Source of the DNA: Roseomonas sp. KE2513
GTDB taxonomy: Bacteria > Pseudomonadota > Alphaproteobacteria > Acetobacterales > Acetobacteraceae
Direction: 5' to 3'
Assembly (NCBI RefSeq): GCF_016107305.1
Contig: NZ_RCVR01000005.1
Location: 186,001-250,000, forward strand
Length of the DNA stretch: 64,000 nucleotides
Part shown: positions 1-7,801 of the stretch, in pieces
How positions within the stretch are numbered: the stretch's first letter is position 1
Layout of the letters: each line of letters starts with the position of its first letter
The notes under the pieces: model-generated
What the model saw: only the letters and a program-made list of their open reading frames with translations
The model's database searches: none
What the model was told of the DNA's origin: nothing
Made by a program: the position numbers and the translations under genes

Positions 1-110
1 GGGTAAGCGTTTCGGCCGCCGCGCTCCACCGGTTCCCCATCTGGCCGTCCCCGCCGCGTCATGCGGCGTGCGGGATGGATCGGGAACGCGGGGACGCGGC
101 GGCCGTAACC

Positions 111-827
111 CTATTGGTTCGCAAAGCCCTGCACGAGGCTCGCCGAAACCAGCCGCCACCCGTCGACCATCACGAAGAAGATGATCTTGAACGGCAGCGC
201 CACCACGCTCGGCGGCAGCATCATCATGCCCAGCGACATCAGTAGCGAGGCCGCCACCAGGTCGATCACGAGGAACGGCAGGAACATCAGAAAGCCGATC
301 TCAAACCCCCGCTTCAGCTCACTCACCATGAAGGCCGGCACCAGCGCGCGCCACGGCGTCGCCTCCGGGCCTGCCGGCGCCGGCAACTGCGCGAGATCGA
401 GGAACAGCGCGAGATCCGAATCCCGCGCATTCGCCGCCATGAACTTCCTGAACGGCTCCGCCGAGGCCGATAGCCCGTCCAGCTCCGCCATCTGCCCCGC
501 GAGCATCGGCTGCAGTCCCTGCGCCCAGGACGCCTCGATCACCGGCTGCATGACGAAGAAGGTGAGGAACAGCGCCAGCCCGATCAGCACCGGATTGGGC
601 GGGATCCCCTGCGCCCCGATCGCGCTCCGCAGGAGCGACAGCACGATGACGATCCGCGCGAAGGCCGTCGCCATCACCAGAAGGGAAGGGGCCAGCGACA
701 GCAGCCCGATCATCGCCGTCAGCTGCACCAGCCGCGCCGTGCTGCCCGAACTGGACCCGCCGAGATCGAGCGAAACCGACTGCGCTACCGCAGCCCCGAC
801 GGGCAGCAGCACGAACCCCGCGATCAG
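111..827 (-). CDS. fliP: Flagellar export gate protein FliP
   Basis: FliP is an inner-membrane core subunit of the flagellar type III export gate, together with FliQ and FliR. The protein has the family layout: a hydrophobic N-terminal signal-like segment, the conserved first membrane block (TAMIGLLSLAPSLLVMATAF), a hydrophilic middle region, and the C-terminal paired segments with EIGFLMFLPFLVIDLVAASL. The stop is certain, the start is not. No ATG, GTG or TTG lies at the natural place after fliO; a CTG at 825-827 overlaps the fliO stop as CTGA and is used here. A GTG at 810-812 is the nearest conventional start but would cut the signal segment. It lies directly downstream of fliO on the minus strand. 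Confidence 0.9.
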   Translation of the reverse strand: MIAGFVLLPVGAAVAQSVSLDLGGSSSGSTARLVQLTAMIGLLSLAPSLLVMATAFARIVIVLSLLRSAIGAQGIPPNPVLIGLALFLTFFVMQPVIEASWAQGLQPMLAGQMAELDGLSASAEPFRKFMAANARDSDLALFLDLAQLPAPAGPEATPWRALVPAFMVSELKRGFEIGFLMFLPFLVIDLVAASLLMSLGMMMLPPSVVALPFKIIFFVMVDGWRLVSASLVQGFANQ

Positions 828-1069
828 AGCCAGCCGACGAAAACGTCCGCCGGCCCGCCCGTCAACACCAGCGCCTCGCGCCCGTCCACCCGCAGGATCA
901 CGGCGCGCCGGCGCGGATCGATGGCCGTCGCCTCCAACACCCGCACCCGCCGCGGCCCCGAGGCCGCCATCCCGCCCCGCCGCGCCAGCCGCGCAACGAG
1001 CCAGAGCAGCCCCAGCACCACGGCCAGCGCCCCGGCCGCGCTCACCCACTGCCCCATCGCCTCGTTCAT
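824..1069 (-). CDS. fliO: Flagellar biosynthesis protein FliO
   Basis: Short FliO (81 aa), an accessory protein for assembly or stability of the FliP export complex. It shows one N-terminal membrane segment (residues about 9-27) followed by a basic stretch and a small beta-rich cytoplasmic domain (RRVRVLEATAIDPRRRAVIL, then VDGREALVL and a terminal FVGWL), which is the FliO pattern. The order unknown gene-fliO-fliP on the minus strand supports the call, and its stop overlaps the start region of fliP. Confidence 0.85.
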   Translation of the reverse strand: MNEAMGQWVSAAGALAVVLGLLWLVARLARRGGMAASGPRRVRVLEATAIDPRRRAVILRVDGREALVLTGGPADVFVGWL

Positions 1070-1102
1070 GCCCGCCCCCCGGCCCGGCCACGGAAAACCG
1101 GC

Positions 1103-1348
1103 TCATCGCGCCCGAAGCTGGCCATGCAGCCCCTCCACCTGGCGAAGCAGGTCGGTCAGGGCGGGCCGCGCGGCGCGGCCCTCCTCCGGCGGCAGGGCGG
1201 CCACGGCGTCGCAGATCGCCGCGACCTCCTTGTCCAGTCCCCCAAGGTCGAGCGTCCGTCCCGTGATCAGGAGGACCTCTGCGAGGCTCAGCACGCCGTG
1301 CAACTCATCGACGGCGGCGAGAACGGCTTTTTGCGGCGTGCTCGTCAT
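1103..1348 (-). CDS. Small hypothetical protein in flagellar operon
   Basis: An 81-residue, mostly helical, soluble protein (starts MTSTPQKAVLAAVDELHGVL) with no motif I recognise. The ATG at 1346-1348 is preferred because upstream residues in the frame look like read-through of the promoter region. It ends 33 bp before fliO and probably heads the minus-strand unit with fliO and fliP, divergent from flgB. The size and helical character would suit a flagellar chaperone or regulator, but this is inference from location only. Confidence 0.6.
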   Translation of the reverse strand: MTSTPQKAVLAAVDELHGVLSLAEVLLITGRTLDLGGLDKEVAAICDAVAALPPEEGRAARPALTDLLRQVEGLHGQLRAR

Positions 1349-1434
1349 GCGGCAGAGTTTGCCGCCCCAACCCTTCCAAACCGTTAACGCCGCTCCGCGC
1401 CGCATCAAGCATCGGTTAACCAACCCGGCGGATA

Positions 1435-1845
1435 ATGCCGGGCATGGACCGAACCACCCCCGCCGCGGCCAGAAGCCCGATCGAGCTCGCCGAGGCCCGC
1501 CTCCGCTGGCTCGACCGCCGGCAGGAGGTCCTCGCGCGCAACATCGCCAACGCCGACACGCCGAACTTCCGGGCCCGCGACCTCACGCCCTTCGCCGCCC
1601 AGCTCGCCCGCGCCACCGGCACCCAGGGCATGGCCCGCACCAGCCCCGGCCACCTCGTCGGCACCGGCAGCGCCGCCGGCACCCGCCCCGATCGCGCGGC
1701 CGAGGTCTCGCCCGACGGCAACGCCGTCTCGCTCGACGAGCAGGCCATCAAGGTCGCCGACACCGACACCGCCCATTCCCTGGCAATGAGCCTGCATCGC
1801 CGCTGGACGGGCATGTTCCGCACGGCCCTCGGCCGCAACGGATAG
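1435..1845 (+). CDS. flgB: Flagellar basal-body rod protein FlgB
   Basis: FlgB is one of the proximal rod proteins assembled outside the inner membrane. The rod-family signature is visible at residues about 28-46 (QEVLARNIANADTPNFRARD), followed by a variable centre and a C-terminal helix. Length (136 aa) matches FlgB. A second ATG at 1444 is an alternative start; neither has a strong Shine-Dalgarno. It is the first gene of the plus-strand run flgB-flgC-fliE-fliQ-fliR-flhB and diverges from the minus-strand unit that includes fliO and fliP. Confidence 0.92.
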   Translation: MPGMDRTTPAAARSPIELAEARLRWLDRRQEVLARNIANADTPNFRARDLTPFAAQLARATGTQGMARTSPGHLVGTGSAAGTRPDRAAEVSPDGNAVSLDEQAIKVADTDTAHSLAMSLHRRWTGMFRTALGRNG

Positions 1846-1864
1846 ACCGCAAGGAAACCCCCGC

Positions 1865-2272
1865 ATGGACATGGACAGGGCACTCCGGATCTCCGCCGCC
1901 GGCATGGCGGCGCAGTCCACCCGCCTCCGCGTGGTGGCGGAAAACCTCGCGAACCGGGACAGCACCGGCAACACCCCGGGCGCCGATCCCTATCGCCGCC
2001 GCACCGTCAGCTTCGCCAACCAGCTCGACCGCGCGACGGGCGCGCAGACCGTCTCCGTCTCGCGCATCGGTCAGGCCCCCGGCGACTTCCCCAGGCGCTT
2101 CGACCCCTCCAGCCCCGCCGCCGACGCCCAGGGCTATGTGAAAACGCCCAATGTCGACAGCCTCATCGAGGTGATGGACATGCGCGAGGCCCAGCGCAGC
2201 TACAGCGCCAGCCTCTCGGTGCTGGAAACCACGCGCGGCATGCTCACCCGCACGATCGAGTCGCTGCGCTGA
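1865..2272 (+). CDS. flgC: Flagellar basal-body rod protein FlgC
   Basis: FlgC is a proximal rod protein. The N-terminal rod motif (residues about 8-30, AAGMAAQSTRLRVVAENLAN) and the typical C-terminus (NVDSLIEVMDMREAQRSYSA, then a helical end) identify it. The 135 aa length is normal. An AAGGAAA purine stretch sits just upstream of the ATG. The stop overlaps the fliE start as TGATG, which indicates translational coupling. Confidence 0.95.
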   Translation: MDMDRALRISAAGMAAQSTRLRVVAENLANRDSTGNTPGADPYRRRTVSFANQLDRATGAQTVSVSRIGQAPGDFPRRFDPSSPAADAQGYVKTPNVDSLIEVMDMREAQRSYSASLSVLETTRGMLTRTIESLR

Positions 2273-2568
2273 TGCCCGCCCCGATCGGCGCCGCCGCCGC
2301 AGCCGCCGCCTATCGCGGCGTGAACGCCACCCCCTCGGCGGGCGGGGGAGGGGAGGGCTTCGGCGGCGCCCTCAAGCGCGCCATCGAGGGCGCCGTCGAC
2401 GCCGGCCGCCAGGCCGACGCCGCCAGCTCCGGCGCCATCCTCGGCCAGGTCAGCGTCACCGACACTGTCCTCGCCGTCACCCGCGCCGAGATGGCGCTGC
2501 AAACCGCCGTCGCCGTGCGCGACCGCATGGTCTCCGCCTACCAGGACGTCATGCGCATGCCGATCTAG
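2272..2568 (+). CDS. fliE: Flagellar hook-basal body protein FliE
   Basis: FliE joins the MS ring to the rod. This 98-residue protein has the low-complexity alanine/glycine N-terminus common to FliE and the diagnostic C-terminal helix (SVTDTVLAVTRAEMALQTAV, then RDRMVSAYQDVMRM). The start ATG overlaps the flgC stop. The position between flgC and fliQ is usual for alphaproteobacteria. Confidence 0.93.
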   Translation: MPAPIGAAAAAAAYRGVNATPSAGGGGEGFGGALKRAIEGAVDAGRQADAASSGAILGQVSVTDTVLAVTRAEMALQTAVAVRDRMVSAYQDVMRMPI

Positions 2569-2615
2569 CGCGCCCCGTCCGCCGACACCGCTCGCACAAA
2601 GGCCAGGAGGGCCGA

Positions 2616-2891
2616 ATGGACGTCGAACTCGTCGCGCAATCGATGCGCGACGCGATCTGGATCTGCCTGCAATTGGGCGCGCCCCTGCTGATCGCGCTCC
2701 TCGTTGTCGGCCTCGCCGTATCGGTCATCCAGGCCCTCACCCAGATCCAGGAAGCCTCGCTCGCCTTCCTGCCGAAGCTCGCCGTCACCGGCGGCGGCCT
2801 CCTCCTCCTCGGCCCCTTCATGGTCGAATCGCTCCGCGCCTGGACCGTCACCCTCTTCGACCGCATGATCGCCCTCGGCGGCATGCCGTGA
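2616..2891 (+). CDS. fliQ: Flagellar export gate protein FliQ
   Basis: FliQ (91 aa) is a small export-gate membrane protein. Two long membrane helices are evident (residues about 16-38 and 50-72), with the family motif LVVGLAVSVIQALTQIQE between them. A very good AGGAGG ribosome site stands 6 bases before the ATG, so the start is secure. The fliR start overlaps its end as GTGA. Confidence 0.96.
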   Translation: MDVELVAQSMRDAIWICLQLGAPLLIALLVVGLAVSVIQALTQIQEASLAFLPKLAVTGGGLLLLGPFMVESLRAWTVTLFDRMIALGGMP

Positions 2892-3664
2892 CCGAGGCCG
2901 AGCTCCTCGCAGCCCTGCCCTCGCTCGCCTTCCAGGCCGTGCTCATCCTCGCCCGCCTCGGTGCCGCCGCGATGATCCTCCCCGGCCTCGGCGAGAGCGA
3001 CGTGCCCGCCCCGGTCCGCCTGGCCCTCGCCCTCGGCCTCGTGCCGCTCCTGCTGCCCGTCCTCGCCCCCGCCCTCCCGGGGGCCCCGGACGACCCCGCC
3101 ACCATCCTCCGCCTCCTCGCGCTGGAGGTCGCGACCGGCCTCTGGATCGGCGGCCTCGCCCGCCTCCTGGCGCTCGCCTTCTCCGTCGCCCTTCAGGCCG
3201 GCGCCACCCTGCTCGGCCTCGCCAACATCCTCGTCCCGGACGCGGCGCTCGGCAGCGGCGCCTCCGCCCTCGGCCGCCTCGGCACGCTCGCCGCCGCCGT
3301 CCTCGTCCTCTCCACCGGTCTGCACGCGCTGCCGCTTCGCGCCCTCACCGAGTCCTACACGCTGCTGCCCCCCGGCGCCCCCTGGCCCGCCGCCGAGGCC
3401 GCGGGCGAACTCGCCGAGGCCGGCGGCGCCATGCTCGCCCTCGCGCTCCGCCTCGCCGCGCCCTTTGTGCTCGCCGCCGTCACCATCAACCTCGCCATGG
3501 CGCTCATCGCCCGCGTCGCGCCCTCCATCCAGGTCTTCTTCGTCGCGGCGCCCGGCCAGATCGTCGCCGGCCTCGCGCTCCTCGCCCTCCTCGCGCCCTC
3601 GCTCCTGGACGGCTTCATGGTCGCGCTCCAGGCCCGCTGGTCCACCCTCCCGGGGCTTCGCTGA
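2888..3664 (+). CDS. fliR: Flagellar export gate protein FliR
   Basis: FliR (258 aa) completes the FliPQR gate. The sequence is almost entirely hydrophobic with about six membrane segments; the N-terminal LARLGAAAMILPGLGESDVP and the late VAPSIQVFFVAAPGQIVAGL stretch are characteristic. It starts with GTG overlapping the fliQ stop, so coupling is likely. flhB begins three bases after its stop. Confidence 0.95.
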   Translation: MTEAELLAALPSLAFQAVLILARLGAAAMILPGLGESDVPAPVRLALALGLVPLLLPVLAPALPGAPDDPATILRLLALEVATGLWIGGLARLLALAFSVALQAGATLLGLANILVPDAALGSGASALGRLGTLAAAVLVLSTGLHALPLRALTESYTLLPPGAPWPAAEAAGELAEAGGAMLALALRLAAPFVLAAVTINLAMALIARVAPSIQVFFVAAPGQIVAGLALLALLAPSLLDGFMVALQARWSTLPGLR

Positions 3665-3667
3665 ACC

Positions 3668-4726
3668 ATGGCCGAGGAGGAGGGCGCCGACGCCGAGGAC
3701 CGCCAGGGCCCACCCAGCGCCCGGCGGCTCGAAAAGGCGCGCGAGGAAGGCCAGGTCCCGAACTCGCGCGAGGCCTCGGGCTTCATGGCCCTCCTCCTCG
3801 CCATCCTCGCCGCCGCCTCCGCCCTTCCCACGATGGGCCGCGACCTCCTGCGCGCTCTCCGCGGCATCCTGGAACGCGGCCACGAGCTATCGGCCCAGCA
3901 GGCGCTGGAACTCCTCCAACCCTCCGCCCTCGTCCTCCTCCCCGTCCTCGCCGCTGCCGCGATCGGCGCCGCCGGCACCACGCTCCTGCAAACCCGCGGC
4001 CTCGTCTCCGCCCAGGGCCTCAAACCACAACTCTCCCGCCTCTCCCCGATGTCCGGCTTCAAGCGCCTCGTCGGCATGGAAGCGCTGATCGAATTCCTGA
4101 AGACGCTCCTCAAGATGGCCCTTGTCGGCGCCGCCATCTGGCACGCCGGCGCCGCACCCGAGTTGCTCGAAACCCTGATGCACCAGCCGGCCGCGGCACT
4201 CCTCTCCACCGTCGCCGACCAGGGCCTGCGGCTTGTCGCCGCCACCCTCGCCGCCTTCGCCCTCCTCGCTGCGGCCGACGTCTTCCTCGTCCACTTCCGC
4301 CACCTCCGCCGCCTGCGGATGAGCCGCGAGGAGATGAAGCAGGAGGCGAAGGACAGCGAGGGCGACCCGCATGTGAAGGGCAAGCAGAAGGCCGTCCGCC
4401 AGCAGCGCGCCCGCCAGCGCATGATGGCCGCCATCCCCCGCGCCGCCGTCGTCATCACCAACCCCACCCACTTCGCCGTCGCCCTCGGCTACGACGAGGG
4501 TTCCGCCGCCGCCCCGAAGATCCTCGCCAAGGGCGCCGACGAGGTCGCCGCCCGCATCCGCGAGCGCGCACGCGAGTCGGGTGTGCCCCTCGTCTCCAAC
4601 CCGCCCCTCGCCCGCGCCCTCTTCAAGCTGCCGCTCGAGACTGAGATCCCGCCCGAGCACTACCAGGCCGTCGCCGAGATCATCGCCTTCGTCTGGCGCG
4701 CCCGCAGCAACAGGCCGCCGCTATGA
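3668..4726 (+). CDS. flhB: Flagellar export switch protein FlhB
   Basis: FlhB switches export from hook to filament substrates. The protein (352 aa) begins with the typical basic segment (PPSARRLEKAREEGQVPNSR), has four membrane segments, and a cytoplasmic domain with the autocleavage motif NPTHFAVAL. The region MSREEMKQEAKDSEGDPHVK just before it is also a family hallmark. Its last codons overlap the next gene as ATGA, tying a histidine kinase to the flagellar operon. Confidence 0.96.
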   Translation: MAEEEGADAEDRQGPPSARRLEKAREEGQVPNSREASGFMALLLAILAAASALPTMGRDLLRALRGILERGHELSAQQALELLQPSALVLLPVLAAAAIGAAGTTLLQTRGLVSAQGLKPQLSRLSPMSGFKRLVGMEALIEFLKTLLKMALVGAAIWHAGAAPELLETLMHQPAAALLSTVADQGLRLVAATLAAFALLAAADVFLVHFRHLRRLRMSREEMKQEAKDSEGDPHVKGKQKAVRQQRARQRMMAAIPRAAVVITNPTHFAVALGYDEGSAAAPKILAKGADEVAARIRERARESGVPLVSNPPLARALFKLPLETEIPPEHYQAVAEIIAFVWRARSNRPPL

Positions 4727-6387
4727 ACCGCCCCCGCGCGAGGACCGCGTCCGCACCGCTGGACGCGCCCACCGCCCACGCTAGGCTGGCCCCCATGGCG
4801 GACGGCATCCGGAGGGCACTCGGACTTTCCCGGCCGGGCCCCGCGCCGGGCACGGCCCAGCCCGCGCTCATCGACGCGCTCCCTCAGGGCGCCGCCCTGC
4901 TGGACGCGGCGAACACGCTCCTCCACGCCAACCCCGCCCTCCGCCGGATGCTCGGCCCCGCCGTCCCGCTGCGCCCGGGCACCCCCGCGATCTCCCTCGC
5001 GAGCCTCGCGGCCCGCCCCGCCATCCTCCAGTGGCTCGACAGCCCCGCCCCGACAGCGCTGGAGGCCGAGCTCGCCCAGCCCGAGGGCCAGCCCCCGCTG
5101 CTCGCCGCCCTCACCCTCTCTCCCCTCCCGGACGGCACCCGCATCCTCCTGGCCGAGCACCTCTCCGAGCGCGCCCGCGGCCGCGAGGGCGCCGCCGCCG
5201 GCGAGCGCCTCCGCACCGTCGGCCAGCTCGCCGGCGGCATCGCCCACGACATCAACAACCTTCTCTCGATCATCGTCTCCTCGGTGGACGTCGCCCGTGA
5301 GGCCGCTCCGCAGGCCGCCGCCGACCTCCAACCCGCGCTCGACGCCGCCGCCCGCGGCGCCGCCCTCGTCCGTCGCCTCCTCGCCTTCGCCCGCCGCCAG
5401 CAACTCGAACCCCGCGTGGTCAGCCTCGACGACACCGTCGCGGCCATGACCCCCATGCTCCGCAGCCTCCTCGGCCCGCGCATCACCCTCGACCTCCGCC
5501 CCAACGCCCTCGGCCGCCGCGTCCGCGTGGACCCCGTCCAGCTCGACCAGGTCCTCCTCAACCTCGCCACCAACGCCCGCGACGCCATGGCCGGCCTGCC
5601 CGAAGGCACCGCCCGCCTCGCCATCGCCACCGACACCGCCGTCGCCCTGCGCGAGGAACCCGGCCTCCCCGACACCCTGCCCCCCGGCCGCTGGGTCGTC
5701 CTCGAAGTCACCGACAACGGCCCCGGCATGCCCCCCGAAACCCTCGGCCGCGTCGTCGAGCCCTTCTTCACCACCCGCGCGTCCCAGGGCGGCACCGGCC
5801 TCGGCCTCGCCACCGTCCACGGCATCGTCCGCCAGTCCGGCGGCGCCCTCCAGATCGAGAGCCGCCCCGGTCACACCCGCTTCCGCATCGCCTTCCCCCG
5901 CCACGAGGGAGAGGCCGAAGCACCCGCGGCAACCGTCACCCCCGCACTCCCCCCGCGCCCGGCCACCCGCCACATCCTCCTCGTGGACGACGAAGCCCCC
6001 CTCCGCCGCCTCTCCGCCGTCGCCCTCGAGCGCGCCGGCCACCGCGTCACCCAGGCCGAGGACGGCGACACCGCCCTCGAACTCGTCGAAGACGGCCTCA
6101 CCCCCGACGCCCTCGTCTCCGACATCTCCATGCCCGGCACGGACGGCGTCGCCCTCGCCCGCGCCCTCCGCGCCAGGCGCCCCGACCTCCCCGTCATCCT
6201 CACCAGCGGCTACGCCGAGGCCGCCCTCGGCACCGACCTCACCCGCGACCTCTCCCCCGGATCACAGGCAACCGAAGGGGCAGGGCAGGGGCCAGGACAG
6301 GCAAGCGCCCCCCGCCCCCCCACCCGCTTCCTCCCCAAGCCCTACCGCCCCGCCGACATCGTCGAAGCCGTCGCCAACCTCCCCTGA
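4723..6387 (+). CDS. CckA-like soluble hybrid histidine kinase
   Basis: A hybrid sensor kinase of 554 aa. In order: a degenerate PAS-like domain (residues about 50-145), HisKA with the phosphorylatable His175 in GGIAHDINN, HATPase with TDNGPGMPPE and GGTGLGLATVHG boxes, and a receiver domain from about 418 with LLVDDE, the acceptor Asp in VSDISMPG and the Lys in FLPKPY. Domain content, the LPKPY ending and the position between flhB and recA resemble the cell-cycle kinase CckA of alphaproteobacteria. Unlike usual CckA it has no membrane segment, and the receiver carries an Ala/Gly/Pro-rich insertion of about 30 residues before the Lys. It overlaps the flhB stop by four bases. CckA identity is inferred from synteny. 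Confidence 0.88.
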   Translation: MNRPRARTASAPLDAPTAHARLAPMADGIRRALGLSRPGPAPGTAQPALIDALPQGAALLDAANTLLHANPALRRMLGPAVPLRPGTPAISLASLAARPAILQWLDSPAPTALEAELAQPEGQPPLLAALTLSPLPDGTRILLAEHLSERARGREGAAAGERLRTVGQLAGGIAHDINNLLSIIVSSVDVAREAAPQAAADLQPALDAAARGAALVRRLLAFARRQQLEPRVVSLDDTVAAMTPMLRSLLGPRITLDLRPNALGRRVRVDPVQLDQVLLNLATNARDAMAGLPEGTARLAIATDTAVALREEPGLPDTLPPGRWVVLEVTDNGPGMPPETLGRVVEPFFTTRASQGGTGLGLATVHGIVRQSGGALQIESRPGHTRFRIAFPRHEGEAEAPAATVTPALPPRPATRHILLVDDEAPLRRLSAVALERAGHRVTQAEDGDTALELVEDGLTPDALVSDISMPGTDGVALARALRARRPDLPVILTSGYAEAALGTDLTRDLSPGSQATEGAGQGPGQASAPRPPTRFLPKPYRPADIVEAVANLP

Positions 6388-6403
6388 ATCGCCCGCTTTC
6401 CCC

Positions 6404-6435
6404 TTGCTTTCGCCGACCCTGAACATAATATGAAC
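6404..6435 (+). promoter_or_regulatory. recA promoter with LexA (SOS) box
   Basis: A sigma70-type promoter TTGCTT (6404-6409), 16-base spacer, TAATAT (6426-6431) is covered by GAACATAATATGAAC at 6421-6435, which fits the alphaproteobacterial LexA operator GAAC-N7-GAAC. The -10 element lies between the two half-sites, so LexA binding would block polymerase. The predicted leader before the recA ATG is about 140 bases. Confidence 0.85.
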
Positions 6436-6578
6436 ATCCCGGACCGGGGCGGCGTTTCACCTTGTGCACGCCCACCCCGGCCGGTTAACAAGCGCGTGAG
6501 GCGGTGGTGTTACACGCCATCCACTCATCCGCCGGTGGCACGCGACGCGTCCACCGAACGCAAGGGGCTACTTCCACA

Positions 6579-7619
6579 ATGGAAAAGAACAAGGCTCTCG
6601 AGGCCGCTCTCTCCCAGATCGAGCGCTCCTTCGGGAAGGGCTCCATCATGCGGATGGGCGGCAAGCAGATGAACGAGGAAGTGGAGGTCGTCTCCACCGG
6701 CTCCCTCGGCCTCGACCTCGCACTCGGCATCGGCGGCCTCCCCAAGGGCCGCATCATCGAGATCTACGGCCCCGAGTCCTCGGGCAAGACCACCCTCGCC
6801 CTCCAGGCCGTCGCCGAAGCCCAGAAGAAGGGCGGCACCTGCGCCTTCATCGACGCCGAGCACGCCCTCGACCCCGGCTACGCCCGCAAGCTCGGCGTGG
6901 ACGTGGACAACCTCCTCATCTCCCAGCCCGACGCCGGTGAGCAGGCGCTAGAAATCGCCGACACCCTCGTCCGCTCCGGCGCCATCGACGTGCTGGTGAT
7001 CGACTCCGTCGCCGCCCTCGTCCCCCGCGCCGAGCTCGAGGGCGAGATGGGCGACAGCCACGTCGGCCTCCACGCCCGCCTCATGTCCCAGGCACTGCGC
7101 AAGCTGACCGGCTCCATCAGCCGCTCCAACTGCATGATGATCTTCCTCAACCAGATCCGGCTGAAGATCGGCGTCATGTTCGGCAACCCGGAGACGACCA
7201 CGGGCGGCAACGCCCTGAAGTTCTACGCCTCCGTCCGCATGGAAATCCGCCGCATCGGCCAGATCAAGGACCGCGAGGAAGTCGTCGGCAACCAGACCCG
7301 CGTGAAGGTGGTGAAGAACAAGATGGCCCCGCCCTTCCGGCAGGTCGAGTTCGACATCATGTACGGCGAGGGCGTCTCCAAGGTCGGCGAGCTCATCGAC
7401 CTCGGCGTCAAGGCCGGCGTGGTCGAGAAGTCCGGCGCCTGGTTCTCCGCCGACAGCCAGCGCATCGGCCAGGGCCGCGAGAACGCCAAGCAGTTCCTCC
7501 GCGACAACCCCGCCCTCGCGGAGTCCATCGAGAAGCGCATCCGCGATCAGGCCAACCAGGTCGCCAACGCCATGATGGTCGCCCCGGACGCCGAGGAAGC
7601 CGCCGCCGCGGCGGAGTAA
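6579..7619 (+). CDS. recA: Recombinase RecA
   Basis: RecA (346 aa) is the strand-exchange recombinase and LexA co-protease. Visible motifs are the N-terminal [16 protein letters not shown], Walker [13 protein letters not shown], Walker [10 protein letters not shown], the loop region [10 protein letters not shown] followed by FLNQIR, and a short acidic C-terminus rich in Ala and Glu. The ATG at 6579 is chosen by homology; an AAGGGG purine run lies upstream. It is transcribed alone from an SOS promoter and followed by a strong terminator. recA followed by alaS is the conserved alphaproteobacterial order, here interrupted by an insert. Confidence 0.98.
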   Translation: MEKNKALEAALSQIERSFGKGSIMRMGGKQMNEEVEVVSTGSLGLDLALGIGGLPKGRIIEIYGPESSGKTTLALQAVAEAQKKGGTCAFIDAEHALDPGYARKLGVDVDNLLISQPDAGEQALEIADTLVRSGAIDVLVIDSVAALVPRAELEGEMGDSHVGLHARLMSQALRKLTGSISRSNCMMIFLNQIRLKIGVMFGNPETTTGGNALKFYASVRMEIRRIGQIKDREEVVGNQTRVKVVKNKMAPPFRQVEFDIMYGEGVSKVGELIDLGVKAGVVEKSGAWFSADSQRIGQGRENAKQFLRDNPALAESIEKRIRDQANQVANAMMVAPDAEEAAAAAE

Positions 7620-7643
7620 CCTCCGCGCCGGCACGGAACGACG

Positions 7644-7674
7644 AAGGGCCGCACCTCCGGGTGCGGCCTTTTTT
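7644..7674 (+). terminator. Rho-independent terminator of recA
   Basis: A 9-bp perfect stem (GGCCGCACC at 7647-7655 and GGTGCGGCC at 7660-7668) with a TCCG tetraloop is followed directly by a run of six T. It starts 25 bases after the recA stop. Confidence 0.93.
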
Positions 7675-7762
7675 CGTTTTCGACCGTGGCGAGCGGCCCG
7701 AGGGAAGGCCCTGCCGGCCTTCGGCGTCCGAGGCAGTGCCTCGGACCCCCCGATACCCCCAT

Positions 7763-7790
7763 CCGCCAGGAGCCTGAGGCCCCTGGACCC
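7763..7790. repeat. REP-like palindromic repeat, copy 1
   Basis: This 28-base intergenic stretch matches the reverse complement of 19697-19724 at 26 of 28 positions. Its core is a palindrome-like GCCTGAGGC flanked by CC and CC/GG tracts. It lies in a spacer just before the AT-rich DUF4238 insert. Two copies in non-coding spacers of one window suggest a dispersed genomic repeat of the REP/BIME kind. Confidence 0.6.
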
Positions 7791-7801
7791 GCAATCTGCT
7801 T

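Noticed and set aside
1-110. GC-rich partial inverted repeat after fliP
   Set aside because: Only about 8 bp pair well (GTCCCCGC/GCGGGGAC) with a long loop and no T-run, so it is not a convincing terminator.
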